Source of the DNA: Terribium retamae
Lineage (GTDB): Bacteria; Pseudomonadota; Alphaproteobacteria; Rhizobiales; Rhizobiaceae
NCBI RefSeq assembly: GCF_022347545.1
Contig: NZ_JAKREW010000034.1
Location: forward strand, 1 to 59,444
Direction: 5' to 3'
Length of the DNA: 59,444 bases
The first letter of the stretch is position 1. The number at the start of each line of letters is the position of its first letter. A model generated the notes under the pieces. It ran no database searches. It was not told the DNA's origin and saw only the letters and a program-made list of their open reading frames with translations. The position numbers and the translations under genes are program-made. Positions 24,737 through 32,337 of the stretch are shown here, piece by piece.

Positions 24737-26047
24737 TTACACATAGCGGTTGACGATATTCTCCAGATATTCCTGCCGGCCAGAACGTGGTTCCGGTTCG
24801 ATGCCGTCCCGGACAACCTTGGCGGCAAGATCCTCGAGGGTCGTTTCGCCTGAAAGCACGCTTTTTGCCTCGGCACCTGTCCAGCCAGCGTAGCGCGCCT
24901 CGAGCGGGTCGGACAACGCCTTGTCCTCGATCATGCGCGCCGCGGCCTTCAAGCCACGCGCACAGCAGTCAATGCCTCCGATATGGGCGACCAGCAGATC
25001 CTGCGGGTCGAGTGACTGGCGGCGCAACTTGGCATCGAAATTGGTGCCGCCCGTGGTGAATCCGCCGGCCTTCAACACCTGGTAATAGGCGAGCGCCATC
25101 TCCGGCACATTGTTGGGGAACTGGTCGGTGTCCCAGCCCGACTGGTAATCGTTGCGGTTCATGTCGATGGAACCGAAGATGCCCAGCGCGTCGGCAAGTG
25201 CCAGTTCGTGCTCGAAGGAGTGACCGGCCAGGATGGCGTGCCCTTGTTCGATATTGACCTTGACCTCCTTCTCCAAGCCGAAGTCCTTCAGGAAACCATA
25301 GACGGTCGCGACATCGTAGTCATACTGGTGCTTGGTCGGTTCCTGCGGCTTCGGCTCGATCAGGATCGTGCCGCTAAAGCCAATCTTGTGCTTGTAGTCG
25401 ACAACCATCGACAGGAAGCGGCCGGCCTGTTCGCGCTCGCGCTTGAGATCCGTGTTGAGCAGGGTCTCGTAACCCTCGCGACCACCCCACAACACGTAGT
25501 TGTCGCCGCTAAGCCGCTTGGTAACGTCGACGCATTTCTTGACGGTGGCGGCGGCGTAATAGAACACTTCCGGATCCGGATTGGTGGCCGCACCCGCCAT
25601 ATAGCGGCGGTGTGAGAACAGGTTGGCCGTACCCCAGAGCAGCTTGACCCCTGTCTCCTGCTGCTTCGCTGCAAAGACATCGGCGATTGCGTCAAGGCGC
25701 GCTGCACTCTCGGCAAAGTTCTTGCCTTCCGGTCGCACATCCGCATCATGGAAGCAGTAGTAAGGCACGCCGAGTATCGAGAACATCTCGAAGGCAACGT
25801 CGGCTTTCAGCCTGGCTGCCTCCATCGTATCGCCGAACCAGGGACGTTCGAAGGTCTGGCCACCGAAAGGGTCGCCGCCGGGCCAAGCGAAAGAATGCCA
25901 ATATGCCACGGCGAAGCGCAGATGGTCTTCCATGCGCTTGCCCAGGACGACCTCGTCCTTGTTGTAGAAACGATAGGCGAGTGGATTGGTCGAATCCGGC
26001 CCCTCATATCTCACCTTACCGATATCGCCGAAAAACCCTGTGCTCAC
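24737..26047 (-). CDS. xylA: Xylose isomerase XylA
   Basis: XylA converts D-xylose to D-xylulose with two divalent metals. The 436-residue protein has the catalytic histidine segment YYCFHDADVRPEGKNF, the acid-rich IEPKPQEPTKHQYDYD, INIEQGH-type metal site (VNIEQGHAILAGHSFEHE) and MNRNDYQSGWDTDQFP. Length and motifs are those of the cluster-II enzymes common in rhizobia. The start is GTG at 26047 with GAGGAG 8 bases upstream. It is the second gene after the LacI regulator, 72 bp away. No xylulokinase is present in this window. Confidence 0.95.
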   Translation of the reverse strand: MSTGFFGDIGKVRYEGPDSTNPLAYRFYNKDEVVLGKRMEDHLRFAVAYWHSFAWPGGDPFGGQTFERPWFGDTMEAARLKADVAFEMFSILGVPYYCFHDADVRPEGKNFAESAARLDAIADVFAAKQQETGVKLLWGTANLFSHRRYMAGAATNPDPEVFYYAAATVKKCVDVTKRLSGDNYVLWGGREGYETLLNTDLKREREQAGRFLSMVVDYKHKIGFSGTILIEPKPQEPTKHQYDYDVATVYGFLKDFGLEKEVKVNIEQGHAILAGHSFEHELALADALGIFGSIDMNRNDYQSGWDTDQFPNNVPEMALAYYQVLKAGGFTTGGTNFDAKLRRQSLDPQDLLVAHIGGIDCCARGLKAAARMIEDKALSDPLEARYAGWTGAEAKSVLSGETTLEDLAAKVVRDGIEPEPRSGRQEYLENIVNRYV

Positions 26048-26119
26048 GCTATAAACTCCTCATAGGTCGTATGCCCTCGTCTCGCGAACTGTGGGAGACA
26101 GCTGCGCTCGCGTCTGGGC

Positions 26120-27145
26120 TCATGGCAGATTGTCCCGGACATAAATTTCGATCCGGATGGCTTCCTGATTGGCGATGACGGGCGTGTCGTCGATCCTGGC
26201 CTTCAAAAGCCGGATCGCACTGCGCACCTCATGGCCGGCGTCCTGATTGATGACCGCGTCGAAGACACCGTCGCGAAGCGCCTGCTTCGAATGCTCGGTG
26301 AGCTCGTGTGCAACCACCGTGATCTCGCGATACTCGGCCTTCGACGTCAGAACGTCGATGACGCCGCGATTGCCGGCGCCGATGCTGTAGAGACCGACGA
26401 TATCGCGCTCACGGTCGAGAAGCTCAGCCAGCAACGCACGGGTCACCGCAGCATCATCCCGACCTTCGAGCACGGGCAGGCATTCCAGCCCTGGAAATTC
26501 TTCCCCGATCGCCTGCTCGAAGGCGGCGCGGCGCTCCGCGTGATCCTTCACCAGCATCGAGCCGGCGACCAGCGCCACCTTGCCGAAGCGCCGCCCGGAA
26601 AAGCGACCGATCAGGCTGGCCGCAGTTCGACCGGCGGCGATATTGTCAATGCCAACGTAGTGATCGCGATAGGGATCGGAGACATCGGAAACGAGGGTGA
26701 CGACCGGGATGCCGGCCTCCCTCAACCGCGTCAAAGCCTGGCGCACGCGTTGGGATTCGGTAGCAACCAAGGCGACACCCGACACTTGCGCGACATCGAT
26801 ATTCTCCAGTGCCGTGGCCAGGGCATCGGCATCGAAAGTCTTCACCTTGCGGATGTCGAGATGAGTGCGGTCGAGCAAGGCATGGAGTTTTGCCTGGCCG
26901 AGTTCCTTTTCCAGCCCCAGCATGAAGCTGTTCGAGCCCTCGGGGACAATGAAGAGCAGGTTATAGACGCGCTGCTTGGCGAGGTTCGCCGCCGAGATAT
27001 CGCGCACATAACCGAGCTTCATGATAGCGGCATTGACGCGCGCCACGGTCTCTGCACGCACGCCGGACCGTCTGTTGAGCACACGGTCTACGGTTGCCAA
27101 GCTGACACCCGCCTCGCCGGCTACATCATGAACTGTTGGACGCAT
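26120..27145 (-). CDS. LacI-family transcriptional regulator of the sugar operon
   Basis: A 341-residue repressor. The N-terminal HTH reads TVHDVAGEAGVSLATVDRVLN with a hinge helix (SAANLAKQ), and the rest is the sugar-binding domain of the periplasmic-binding type (SGVALVATESQRV, DNIAAGRTAASLIGRF, GLYSIGAGNRGVIDVL). It is first on the minus strand, ahead of xylA. Two near-identical TGA-NN-TACGTA palindromes lie 35-71 bp upstream of its start, so it probably controls itself and the genes after it. The inducer is most likely the transported sugar. Confidence 0.93.
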   Translation of the reverse strand: MRPTVHDVAGEAGVSLATVDRVLNRRSGVRAETVARVNAAIMKLGYVRDISAANLAKQRVYNLLFIVPEGSNSFMLGLEKELGQAKLHALLDRTHLDIRKVKTFDADALATALENIDVAQVSGVALVATESQRVRQALTRLREAGIPVVTLVSDVSDPYRDHYVGIDNIAAGRTAASLIGRFSGRRFGKVALVAGSMLVKDHAERRAAFEQAIGEEFPGLECLPVLEGRDDAAVTRALLAELLDRERDIVGLYSIGAGNRGVIDVLTSKAEYREITVVAHELTEHSKQALRDGVFDAVINQDAGHEVRSAIRLLKARIDDTPVIANQEAIRIEIYVRDNLP

Positions 27146-27179
27146 TCCTCACTCCCGGCGCCGACCTAGCATGGAGTTT

Positions 27180-27216
27180 TGAGGTACGTAAAGCAGAATC
27201 TGATGTACGTATCTCA
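27180..27216. promoter_or_regulatory. Tandem LacI-type operators upstream of the sugar operon
   Basis: Two 16-bp boxes with the centre TAC|GTA lie at 27180-27195 (TGAGGTACGTAAAGCA) and 27201-27216 (TGATGTACGTATCTCA). Their centres are 21 bp apart, two helical turns, so both face the same side of DNA. A CG step at the centre is typical of LacI-family operators. They sit just upstream of the LacI gene, which heads the operon. Confidence 0.7.
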
Positions 27217-27299
27217 TGATCGCTCACTTGCGAGTTGGCAGCGCCGGCAGGTGTTCTGTGCAAGGCTCTGTTTTCGTTGATCCTGCTATTGAAACCCAG

Positions 27300-27650
27300 C
27301 GGGCCCGTCCGTATATTGGGAACGTCCTGGCAACAGGACTATGGTGCTAAACCGACTGTGCAATAGGCGATCCGGACGCGGTTTCGATACCGCCACCTCC
27401 ACCATAAACCGTCCTCGGCGCGACGGCTTATGATGGGGGTGAAATGGGTTCGACGGGCGTTGAAAGACAGATTGCTGTACCCGGCATTGTACCACCGTTA
27501 TCGGGCTAAACTTATAGTTGCCAACGACAACTATGCGGAAGCTCGTCTCGCTGCTTAATGCGGCGCGAACGCTTCAAATCAAGCCCTAGCGGTTCGCACC
27601 TCTAGGCGGGGTCCGGAGGCACCTGGCAACAGAAGCCTCCACTTCTCCCT
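27300..27650 (+). ncRNA. ssrA: Two-piece (circularly permuted) tmRNA
   Basis: In alphaproteobacteria the tmRNA gene is permuted: the acceptor half comes first and the tag-coding half second. Here the acceptor half (about 27300-27404) ends with a T-arm-like GCGGT-TTCGAT-ACCGC, then CACCTCC and ACCA. The intervening piece (27405-27434) is removed in processing. The coding half starts GGGGGTG at 27435, which pairs with CACCTCC over seven base pairs. The tag frame at 27520-27558 reads ANDNYAEARLAA and stop. Further pieces such as GTCCTG-gcaa-CAGGAC (27324-27339) fit tmRNA helices. Outer ends are approximate. Confidence 0.95.
27405..27434 (+). other. Intervening segment of the permuted tmRNA precursor
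   Basis: Thirty bases lie between the acceptor CCA end (27404) and the first G of the coding half (27435). They contain a CCGTC/GACGG hairpin. The segment is excised when the two mature tmRNA pieces form. Its limits follow from the acceptor-stem pairing and are reliable to within a few bases. Confidence 0.85.
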
Positions 27651-27778
27651 ACATCTGTAAGCTTCGCTCCGATCGGCATCTCGAATGCCCGATGGCCGTG
27701 ACGACGCGCAATTCCTCCCAAAACCTCAGCTGACAGCCCATCTGGGCTCGTTGAACCCCAACCATGGAAGGTCACGCC

Positions 27779-28327
27779 ATGCAAAACCATACCGACCGAT
27801 TCTTCGTGCTGACCGGTGGCCCGGGATCGGGTAAGACCACGCTCATCGAGGCACTGGCTGCACGGGGCTACGCTACCGCGCCCGAAGCAGGCCGTAACAT
27901 TATCCGGGATCAGGTAACGATCGGTGGTTCGGCCTTGCCATGGCGCGACAAGACCTTGTTCGCGGAACTGATGCTGGCCTGGGAATTGCGCTCACATCAC
28001 ACCGTGTCCCAACTGGCAGGTCCGGTTTTCTTCGACCGCGGCGTGCTGGACACGCTCGCCTATCTCCGGCTGAGCGGCCTGCCGGTACCAGCACATATGG
28101 AGAAAGCAACCGAGCATTTCCGCTACAACCGTCGCGTTTTCATCGCTCCGCCGTGGCCGGAGATCTTCTCCCAGGATGCAGAGCGCAAGCAGGATCTTGA
28201 CGAAGCTGAACGCACGTTCGAAGCCTTGGCCGACACCTACCCGCGCTATGGCTACGAGTTGATCACGCTTCCACGCGCGTCGGTCAAAGAACGACTAACC
28301 CTCATCCTCGAAGAGCTTGATGGATAG
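27779..28327 (+). CDS. AAA_28-type P-loop ATPase
   Basis: A 182-residue small ATP-binding protein with Walker A LTGGPGSGKTTLIEAL near the N-terminus and the conserved GRNIIRDQV block. FFDRGVLDTLAYL, with the acidic FDRG, is probably the Walker B equivalent. YNRRVFIAPPWPEIF and DAERKQDLDEAERTFE lie in the helical half. It fits the AAA_28 group of NTPases or kinases, whose substrates are mostly unknown. I chose the ATG at 27779, which has GGAAGG about 8 bases upstream; an in-frame ATG at 27764 is the alternative. It stands alone between the tmRNA gene and the G/C-only tract. Confidence 0.85.
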   Translation: MQNHTDRFFVLTGGPGSGKTTLIEALAARGYATAPEAGRNIIRDQVTIGGSALPWRDKTLFAELMLAWELRSHHTVSQLAGPVFFDRGVLDTLAYLRLSGLPVPAHMEKATEHFRYNRRVFIAPPWPEIFSQDAERKQDLDEAERTFEALADTYPRYGYELITLPRASVKERLTLILEELDG

Positions 28328-28403
28328 CGTCCGACAAGGAAGATGCGAGCCCGGCCTCGCCTCCGAGAACAATCGCGAGCCCAACTCATACGCCGAACGG
28401 AAA

Positions 28404-28573
28404 GGGGGGGGGGGGGGCCGCCCCCCCCCCCGGCGGGGGGGGTGGAGTAGAGGAGGCCGCGCGGGGGGCGGGGGCGGCGCCCCCCGCCCGCGCCCCCCCG
28501 CGCCCCCCCCCCCCCCCCCCCCCCCCACCCCCCCCCCCCCCCCCCCCGGCGGCCCCCCCCCCCCCCCCCCCCC
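28404..28573. other. G/C-only low-complexity tract between convergent genes
   Basis: About 170 bases are made almost only of long G and C runs, with a few A and T. The flanks are an exact inverted repeat, GAACGGAAAG (28395-28404) and CTTTCCGTTC (28573-28582). It lies between the stop of the AAA ATPase gene and the stop of the MFS gene, where a terminator hairpin is expected. The best explanation is a strong hairpin that was not read or assembled correctly. The interior sequence should not be trusted. Confidence 0.8.
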
Positions 28574-28589
28574 TTTCCGTTCTGGAACT

Positions 28590-29795
28590 CTATTCCGCCG
28601 GCGCTTCGATCGGCTGACGGACGCGGCCGAGCGTGATCTGGGTCAGCGCAAAGGCAATCACGGCCGCGAGTGTTATGCCTGCAACCATGGGCAGCGGCGT
28701 CCCGTCGAAGAACAGTCCGGCGACACCCATCGCCACCGCGCCGATTGCAAAATGCAACGTACCCATCAGCGCTGAAGCAGTGCCGGCAATCGTGCCATGC
28801 TCTTCCATGGCCAGCACCGAAGTGGTCGGGATAACGAGGCCCAGGAAGCCGTAGCCCACGAACAACAGGCTCGCCATCACGTCCAGCCGATCGACACCGG
28901 AGGCCATGATCGCCAGCAACACCACCATCGCGGTGGCGTAACCGACCACGGCCACCTTCACGACCCGCTTCAATCCGAAGCGGTCGGCGAGAAGGCCAGT
29001 CATCTGCGACATGCCTATGAAAGCCACCGCATTGATCGAGAAGAACACGCTGTAGAGCGACGGTGAAAGACCATAGTGGTCGATCAGAATGAAAGACGAG
29101 CTCGCCAGATAGACGAAGAAGGACGCAATGCCGAAACCGCCAATTGCCGTGAGGCCAAGGAAGTTGCGGTCATTGAGAAGAAACCAGTAGCCCTTCAGCG
29201 CCGAGCCGAAGGAGGAACCGACGCGATCCTCGACCGGCCGCGTCTCCTTCTGCGCCGTGGCCAGAAGCACGATGGCAATCACCGCGGCTGCTGTCAGCAC
29301 CCAGAAGACGGCACGCCAGCCAAGGGTTTCGATGATCAGGCTGCCGGAAAGCGGTGCCAAGATCGGCGAGACGGAGAACACCAGCATCAGCAGCGACATC
29401 AGCTTGGCAGCCTCATTGCCGGTGTGCATGTCGCGCACGACAGCCCGCGGAATGGCCATACCCGCGCTGGCGCCGAGGCCCTGCAGGAAACGGAATGCGA
29501 TAAGCCACTCGATATTCGGTGCCATTGCAGAGCCGACGCCGCCGATGATGAAGAGGGCAAGGCCGACATAAAGTGGCGGCTTGCGGCCAAACATGTCCGA
29601 CAACGGGCCGACCACGATCTGCCCGAAACCCATCGACAGAAAGAAGATCAAGAGGCTCATCTGCACAGCCGATGTGCTGGCGTTGAGATCAGCGCCGATC
29701 GAGGGCAGCGCCGGCAGATACATGTCGACAGCAAAAGCACCGACAGCAGACATAAGGCCGAGCAGCACCGCGGTGCGGAGAAAATGCGCGTTCAT
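28590..29795 (-). CDS. Bcr/CflA-type multidrug efflux MFS transporter
   Basis: A 401-residue inner-membrane proton antiporter with about twelve hydrophobic segments. The N-terminus MNAHFLRTAVLLGLMSAVGA and the DMYLPALPSIGADL block are hallmarks of the Bcr/CflA drug-export subfamily; MGFGQIVVGPLSDMFGRKPPLY is the MFS loop 2-3 motif, and RFLQGLGASAGMAIPRAVVRDM is motif C-like. It is divergent from a TetR regulator, with an operator-like dyad in between, so drug-induced expression is likely. Substrate is unknown. Confidence 0.93.
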   Translation of the reverse strand: MNAHFLRTAVLLGLMSAVGAFAVDMYLPALPSIGADLNASTSAVQMSLLIFFLSMGFGQIVVGPLSDMFGRKPPLYVGLALFIIGGVGSAMAPNIEWLIAFRFLQGLGASAGMAIPRAVVRDMHTGNEAAKLMSLLMLVFSVSPILAPLSGSLIIETLGWRAVFWVLTAAAVIAIVLLATAQKETRPVEDRVGSSFGSALKGYWFLLNDRNFLGLTAIGGFGIASFFVYLASSSFILIDHYGLSPSLYSVFFSINAVAFIGMSQMTGLLADRFGLKRVVKVAVVGYATAMVVLLAIMASGVDRLDVMASLLFVGYGFLGLVIPTTSVLAMEEHGTIAGTASALMGTLHFAIGAVAMGVAGLFFDGTPLPMVAGITLAAVIAFALTQITLGRVRQPIEAPAE

Positions 29796-29914
29796 GATAT
29801 GGCTCTTTCAAATTCGGTTACTGCCGCGATGCGGCGTCTAACCTAAGGACGTTCCATCCCCCGCGATGCCGACACGCGGAGGCGCCGCATCTTTAAATCT
29901 TATAGTCCAGAAAA

Positions 29915-29940
29915 TTAGACATCCTTGTCCAAATTGTCAA
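29915..29940. promoter_or_regulatory. Candidate TetR operator in the divergent MFS/TetR promoter region
   Basis: TTAGACA-tcct-TGTCCAA (29915-29932) is a dyad with one mismatch, followed directly by a further half-site ATTGTCAA (29933-29940). It lies just upstream of the TetR start (29961) and in the space shared with the MFS gene. One protein could control both genes. This is inferred from position and symmetry. Confidence 0.45.
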
Positions 29941-29960
29941 TCACTGCTAAATAGATTTCT

Positions 29961-30641
29961 ATGAGCCAAACGATTGCTGCTGACAATTTCCCGCCGCGCG
30001 GCCACGAAGCCAAAAGAGTCGCGATCGTAGATGCTGCCATGTCGGTTTTCTGCCGCGAAGGTTTTGCCGGCGCCAATATCGACCTGATTGCTGCGGAAGC
30101 GGGCGTCTCGCGTCAAACCGTGTACAATCACCACGGTGACAAGGAAAAGCTGTTTGTGGCGGTCGTGCGCGAGCTCACCGAACGCTGCAATGCCGGTATT
30201 TTCGCCACCCTCGCGACCTTCCCCGACCAACCCAAGGATCTTGAGGCGGATCTGGTCGCCTATGCCGTTCGCATGAATCGCAACTGCATCTGCAGTCGTG
30301 ACGGCAAATTCCTGCGCAAGCTGATCCAGACCGAGGGCGAGCGCTACCCTGAATTGTTTGCGGAATGGCGAGAGAATGGTCCGGGGACCACCCTTCCGGC
30401 ACTTGCCGCACGCTTTGCACGTCTCGCCTTCGCCGGCCATCTTGCCATCGATGATCCAGACGTGACCGCTCGGCAGTTCGTCGGCCTGATCAATGCCGAA
30501 TTACAGATCGAATTCATGATGGGCATCCAGCCGAGCCAGGAGGAAGTCCTGCAGTCGGCGACCAATGGGGTACGAACCTTCCTGAAGGCCTATGGCGCCC
30601 GGCAACCGGCTTCCCGTCTGCGCGAGACGTCGCTGGCTTGA
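29961..30641 (+). CDS. TetR/AcrR-family transcriptional regulator
   Basis: A 226-residue repressor with the N-terminal HTH at about residues 18-62: RVAIVDAAMSVFCREGFAGANIDLIAAEAGVSRQTVYNHHGDKEKLF. The C-terminal helical domain binds a ligand and forms the dimer; it is of the AcrR-C type by its length. It is divergent from the Bcr/CflA exporter, a typical regulator/efflux pair. The likely inducer is a substrate of the pump. Confidence 0.93.
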   Translation: MSQTIAADNFPPRGHEAKRVAIVDAAMSVFCREGFAGANIDLIAAEAGVSRQTVYNHHGDKEKLFVAVVRELTERCNAGIFATLATFPDQPKDLEADLVAYAVRMNRNCICSRDGKFLRKLIQTEGERYPELFAEWRENGPGTTLPALAARFARLAFAGHLAIDDPDVTARQFVGLINAELQIEFMMGIQPSQEEVLQSATNGVRTFLKAYGARQPASRLRETSLA

Positions 30642-30776
30642 GCCCGACGTCGCGAAAGCGTCACCTAAAGACGGCTTTGGTGTTGGCCACGGTGCCTGCG
30701 CCCTCTATATGCGGTTTACGAGCCCGCCAAGCTTGATTACAGCTATGCGGACGATTCAATGGAACCGCCCAGGCAT

Positions 30777-31310
30777 ATGGCCGACGACCACATTCGCTAC
30801 GACATCCTGGCCCAGGAAGCTTTGCGCGGCGTCATGCGCAAAGTTCTGGCCGAAGTCGCGCGCACCGGCCTTCCGGGTAATCATCATTTCTTCATCACCT
30901 TCCTGACCGGCGCGCCCGGCGTCCGCATCTCTTCGCGCTTGCGCGAACGCTATCCCGAGCAGATGACCATCGTCATCCAATTTCAATACTGGGACCTCAA
31001 GGTTACGGAAGCCGGCTTCGAAGTCGGCCTGTCTTTTTCCGACATCCCGGAAAAGCTGGAAATCCCTTTCTCCGCCGTGCGCGGCTTCTACGATCCATCG
31101 GTGAATTTCGAACTCGAATTCGACGTCCGGACCGAGACTGCCGATGAGGAGGAAGACAAGCCGGCGCCGGAACCCGTCGCACTTGCTCCCGAAAAGAAAT
31201 CCGAGTCGAAAAAGAAAGCGGCCGCCGAACCGGAGAAGCCTGCGGTCGATGAGTCAGCCTCCGGCAAGGGCGCCGAAGTCGTCTCGCTCGACGCCTTCCG
31301 CAAGAAGTAA
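30777..31310 (+). CDS. sspB: SspB family ClpXP adaptor (alpha type)
   Basis: SspB binds ssrA-tagged and other substrates and delivers them to the ClpXP protease. The 177-residue protein begins MADDHIRYDILAQEALRGVMRKVL, then has the conserved substrate-binding core GNHHFFITFLTGAPGVRISSRLRERYP and MTIVIQFQYWDLKV. After about residue 115 comes a disordered Lys/Glu/Ala-rich linker that ends in AEVVSLDAFRKK, the usual ClpX-docking tail. I chose ATG 30777 over 30759 because it begins at the conserved start. It precedes DUF4169 by 8 bp. The tmRNA gene lies 3.1 kb upstream. Confidence 0.95.
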   Translation: MADDHIRYDILAQEALRGVMRKVLAEVARTGLPGNHHFFITFLTGAPGVRISSRLRERYPEQMTIVIQFQYWDLKVTEAGFEVGLSFSDIPEKLEIPFSAVRGFYDPSVNFELEFDVRTETADEEEDKPAPEPVALAPEKKSESKKKAAAEPEKPAVDESASGKGAEVVSLDAFRKK

Positions 31311-31318
31311 TCCGCCCG

Positions 31319-31519
31319 ATGGCCGAGGTCGTAAATCTCCGCCAGTTCAAGAAGGGCAAGGCACGCGAGCAGCGCGCCGCGACGGCCGATCAGAACCGTG
31401 CGTTGCACGGTCGCAGCAAGAGCGAAAAGCAGCGCGATAAGATGCTGGCTGAAAAAGCCGAACGCCGTATCGAAGGCCACCGCCGCGAGACGGCTTCTGA
31501 CAGCTCACACAAGAACTAA
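31319..31519 (+). CDS. DUF4169 family protein
   Basis: A 66-residue, highly charged protein that begins MAEVVNLRQFKKGKAREQRA and continues with Arg, Lys and Glu runs, the pattern of DUF4169. It is probably soluble and largely helical or disordered. It starts 8 bp after sspB and precedes the RHH gene by 6 bp. From memory this sspB, DUF4169, RHH order recurs in rhizobia. Function is unknown. Confidence 0.85.
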   Translation: MAEVVNLRQFKKGKAREQRAATADQNRALHGRSKSEKQRDKMLAEKAERRIEGHRRETASDSSHKN

Positions 31520-31525
31520 GAGCGC

Positions 31526-31759
31526 GTGAGCCTCGTCGAGAAACGCTCCGTCACGATTCGCGGTCACCGCACGTCCTACTCGCTCGAAAAACCATTTTCA
31601 GACGAACTTGCCGCTATAGCCGAAAGCCGAGGACTCACCGTCGCGGCCCTCGTGGCCGAGATAGACGAGCGGCGTCCACGCGAGGCCAACCTGTCATCGG
31701 CGCTTCGGCTTTACGTGTTGGAGTGGGTGAAGCGGGAAGCAGGCCAAATCACACGATAA
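31526..31759 (+). CDS. Ribbon-helix-helix domain protein (RHH_4)
   Basis: A 77-residue protein of the RHH_4 type: EKRSVTIRGHRTSYSLEKPF begins the strand, followed by two helices (SDELAAIAESRGLTVAALVAEIDE and LSSALRLYVLEWVKREA). Such proteins bind DNA as dimers, but the DNA target is not known. The start is GTG at 31526, only 6 bp after DUF4169, so it is in the sspB operon. The gene converges with a GNAT gene 10 bp away; this is not a toxin-antitoxin pair because the orientation is wrong. Confidence 0.8.
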   Translation: MSLVEKRSVTIRGHRTSYSLEKPFSDELAAIAESRGLTVAALVAEIDERRPREANLSSALRLYVLEWVKREAGQITR

Positions 31760-31769
31760 GCGTGCTTCA

Positions 31770-32270
31770 TCATCCGATGCGTTTGGCCATCATGACTTCA
31801 TCGATTTCCTTGCCTTCATGGATCAATCCAGCCGGCAGACGGCCGATCTTGGCAAAGCCTTCGCGTGCATAAAAGCGCTGTGCTGCAGGGTTCTCCGTGC
31901 TGACGGTGAGTTCCAGCTGCAGGATGCCGGCGTCAAGCGCATGTTCAGTCAGCCGATCCAGCAATGCCTTGGCGGTACCTGCACCGCGTTCGCTCGCTCG
32001 CACATAGACCATGACGATCGTGGCACGATGGTGCGATTTCGCCGATTGTTCACGCAACAGGCCCATCAAGCCGACCGGCTCATCCTCGCGAAAGGCAATG
32101 AAAACAGCGCCGTTCGTGACACGCCCCAGCCAGTCTTCGTCCGATAAAGCTTCCCAATCTTCGACGCGGCTCGCAAAAGCAGCCGGCTCCAGGCGCAGCG
32201 CCTCCAGCCGTATGTGTTTGAAGGCACCAACGTCGTCGGGGCCAGCCAATCGCACCTTTGCAATGTCCAT
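31770..32270 (-). CDS. GNAT family N-acetyltransferase
   Basis: A 166-residue GNAT protein. The acetyl-CoA loop is RASERGAGTAKALLDRL near residues 91-107; the C-terminal AAQRFYAREGFAKIGRLPAGLI is the family's helix and strand. The start MDIAKVRLAGPDDVGAFKHIRLEAL fits well. It converges with the RHH gene. No partner gene suggests a substrate. Confidence 0.88.
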   Translation of the reverse strand: MDIAKVRLAGPDDVGAFKHIRLEALRLEPAAFASRVEDWEALSDEDWLGRVTNGAVFIAFREDEPVGLMGLLREQSAKSHHRATIVMVYVRASERGAGTAKALLDRLTEHALDAGILQLELTVSTENPAAQRFYAREGFAKIGRLPAGLIHEGKEIDEVMMAKRIG

Positions 32271-32337
32271 GCTTTGCCCTTTCGGCTGTCAAGCGCATGC
32301 CAACTGTGATCCGAAGGACGACCTCGGTGCGGTTTGT

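Noticed and set aside
27264..28327. Integrated mobile element at the tmRNA gene
   Set aside because: tmRNA genes are common integration sites, but there is no integrase, no repeat of the acceptor end downstream, and the next genes look like ordinary chromosome.
28295..28775. Glycine- or proline-rich open frames crossing 28404-28573
   Set aside because: They exist only because G/C runs contain no stop codons. The tract is likely an artefact, and the frames have no match to any known domain.
31526..32270. RHH protein next to a GNAT enzyme, as in a TacA/TacT-type toxin-antitoxin pair
   Set aside because: The two genes converge instead of sharing an operon. The RHH protein is of the RHH_4 type and belongs to the sspB operon, and the GNAT lacks toxin features.
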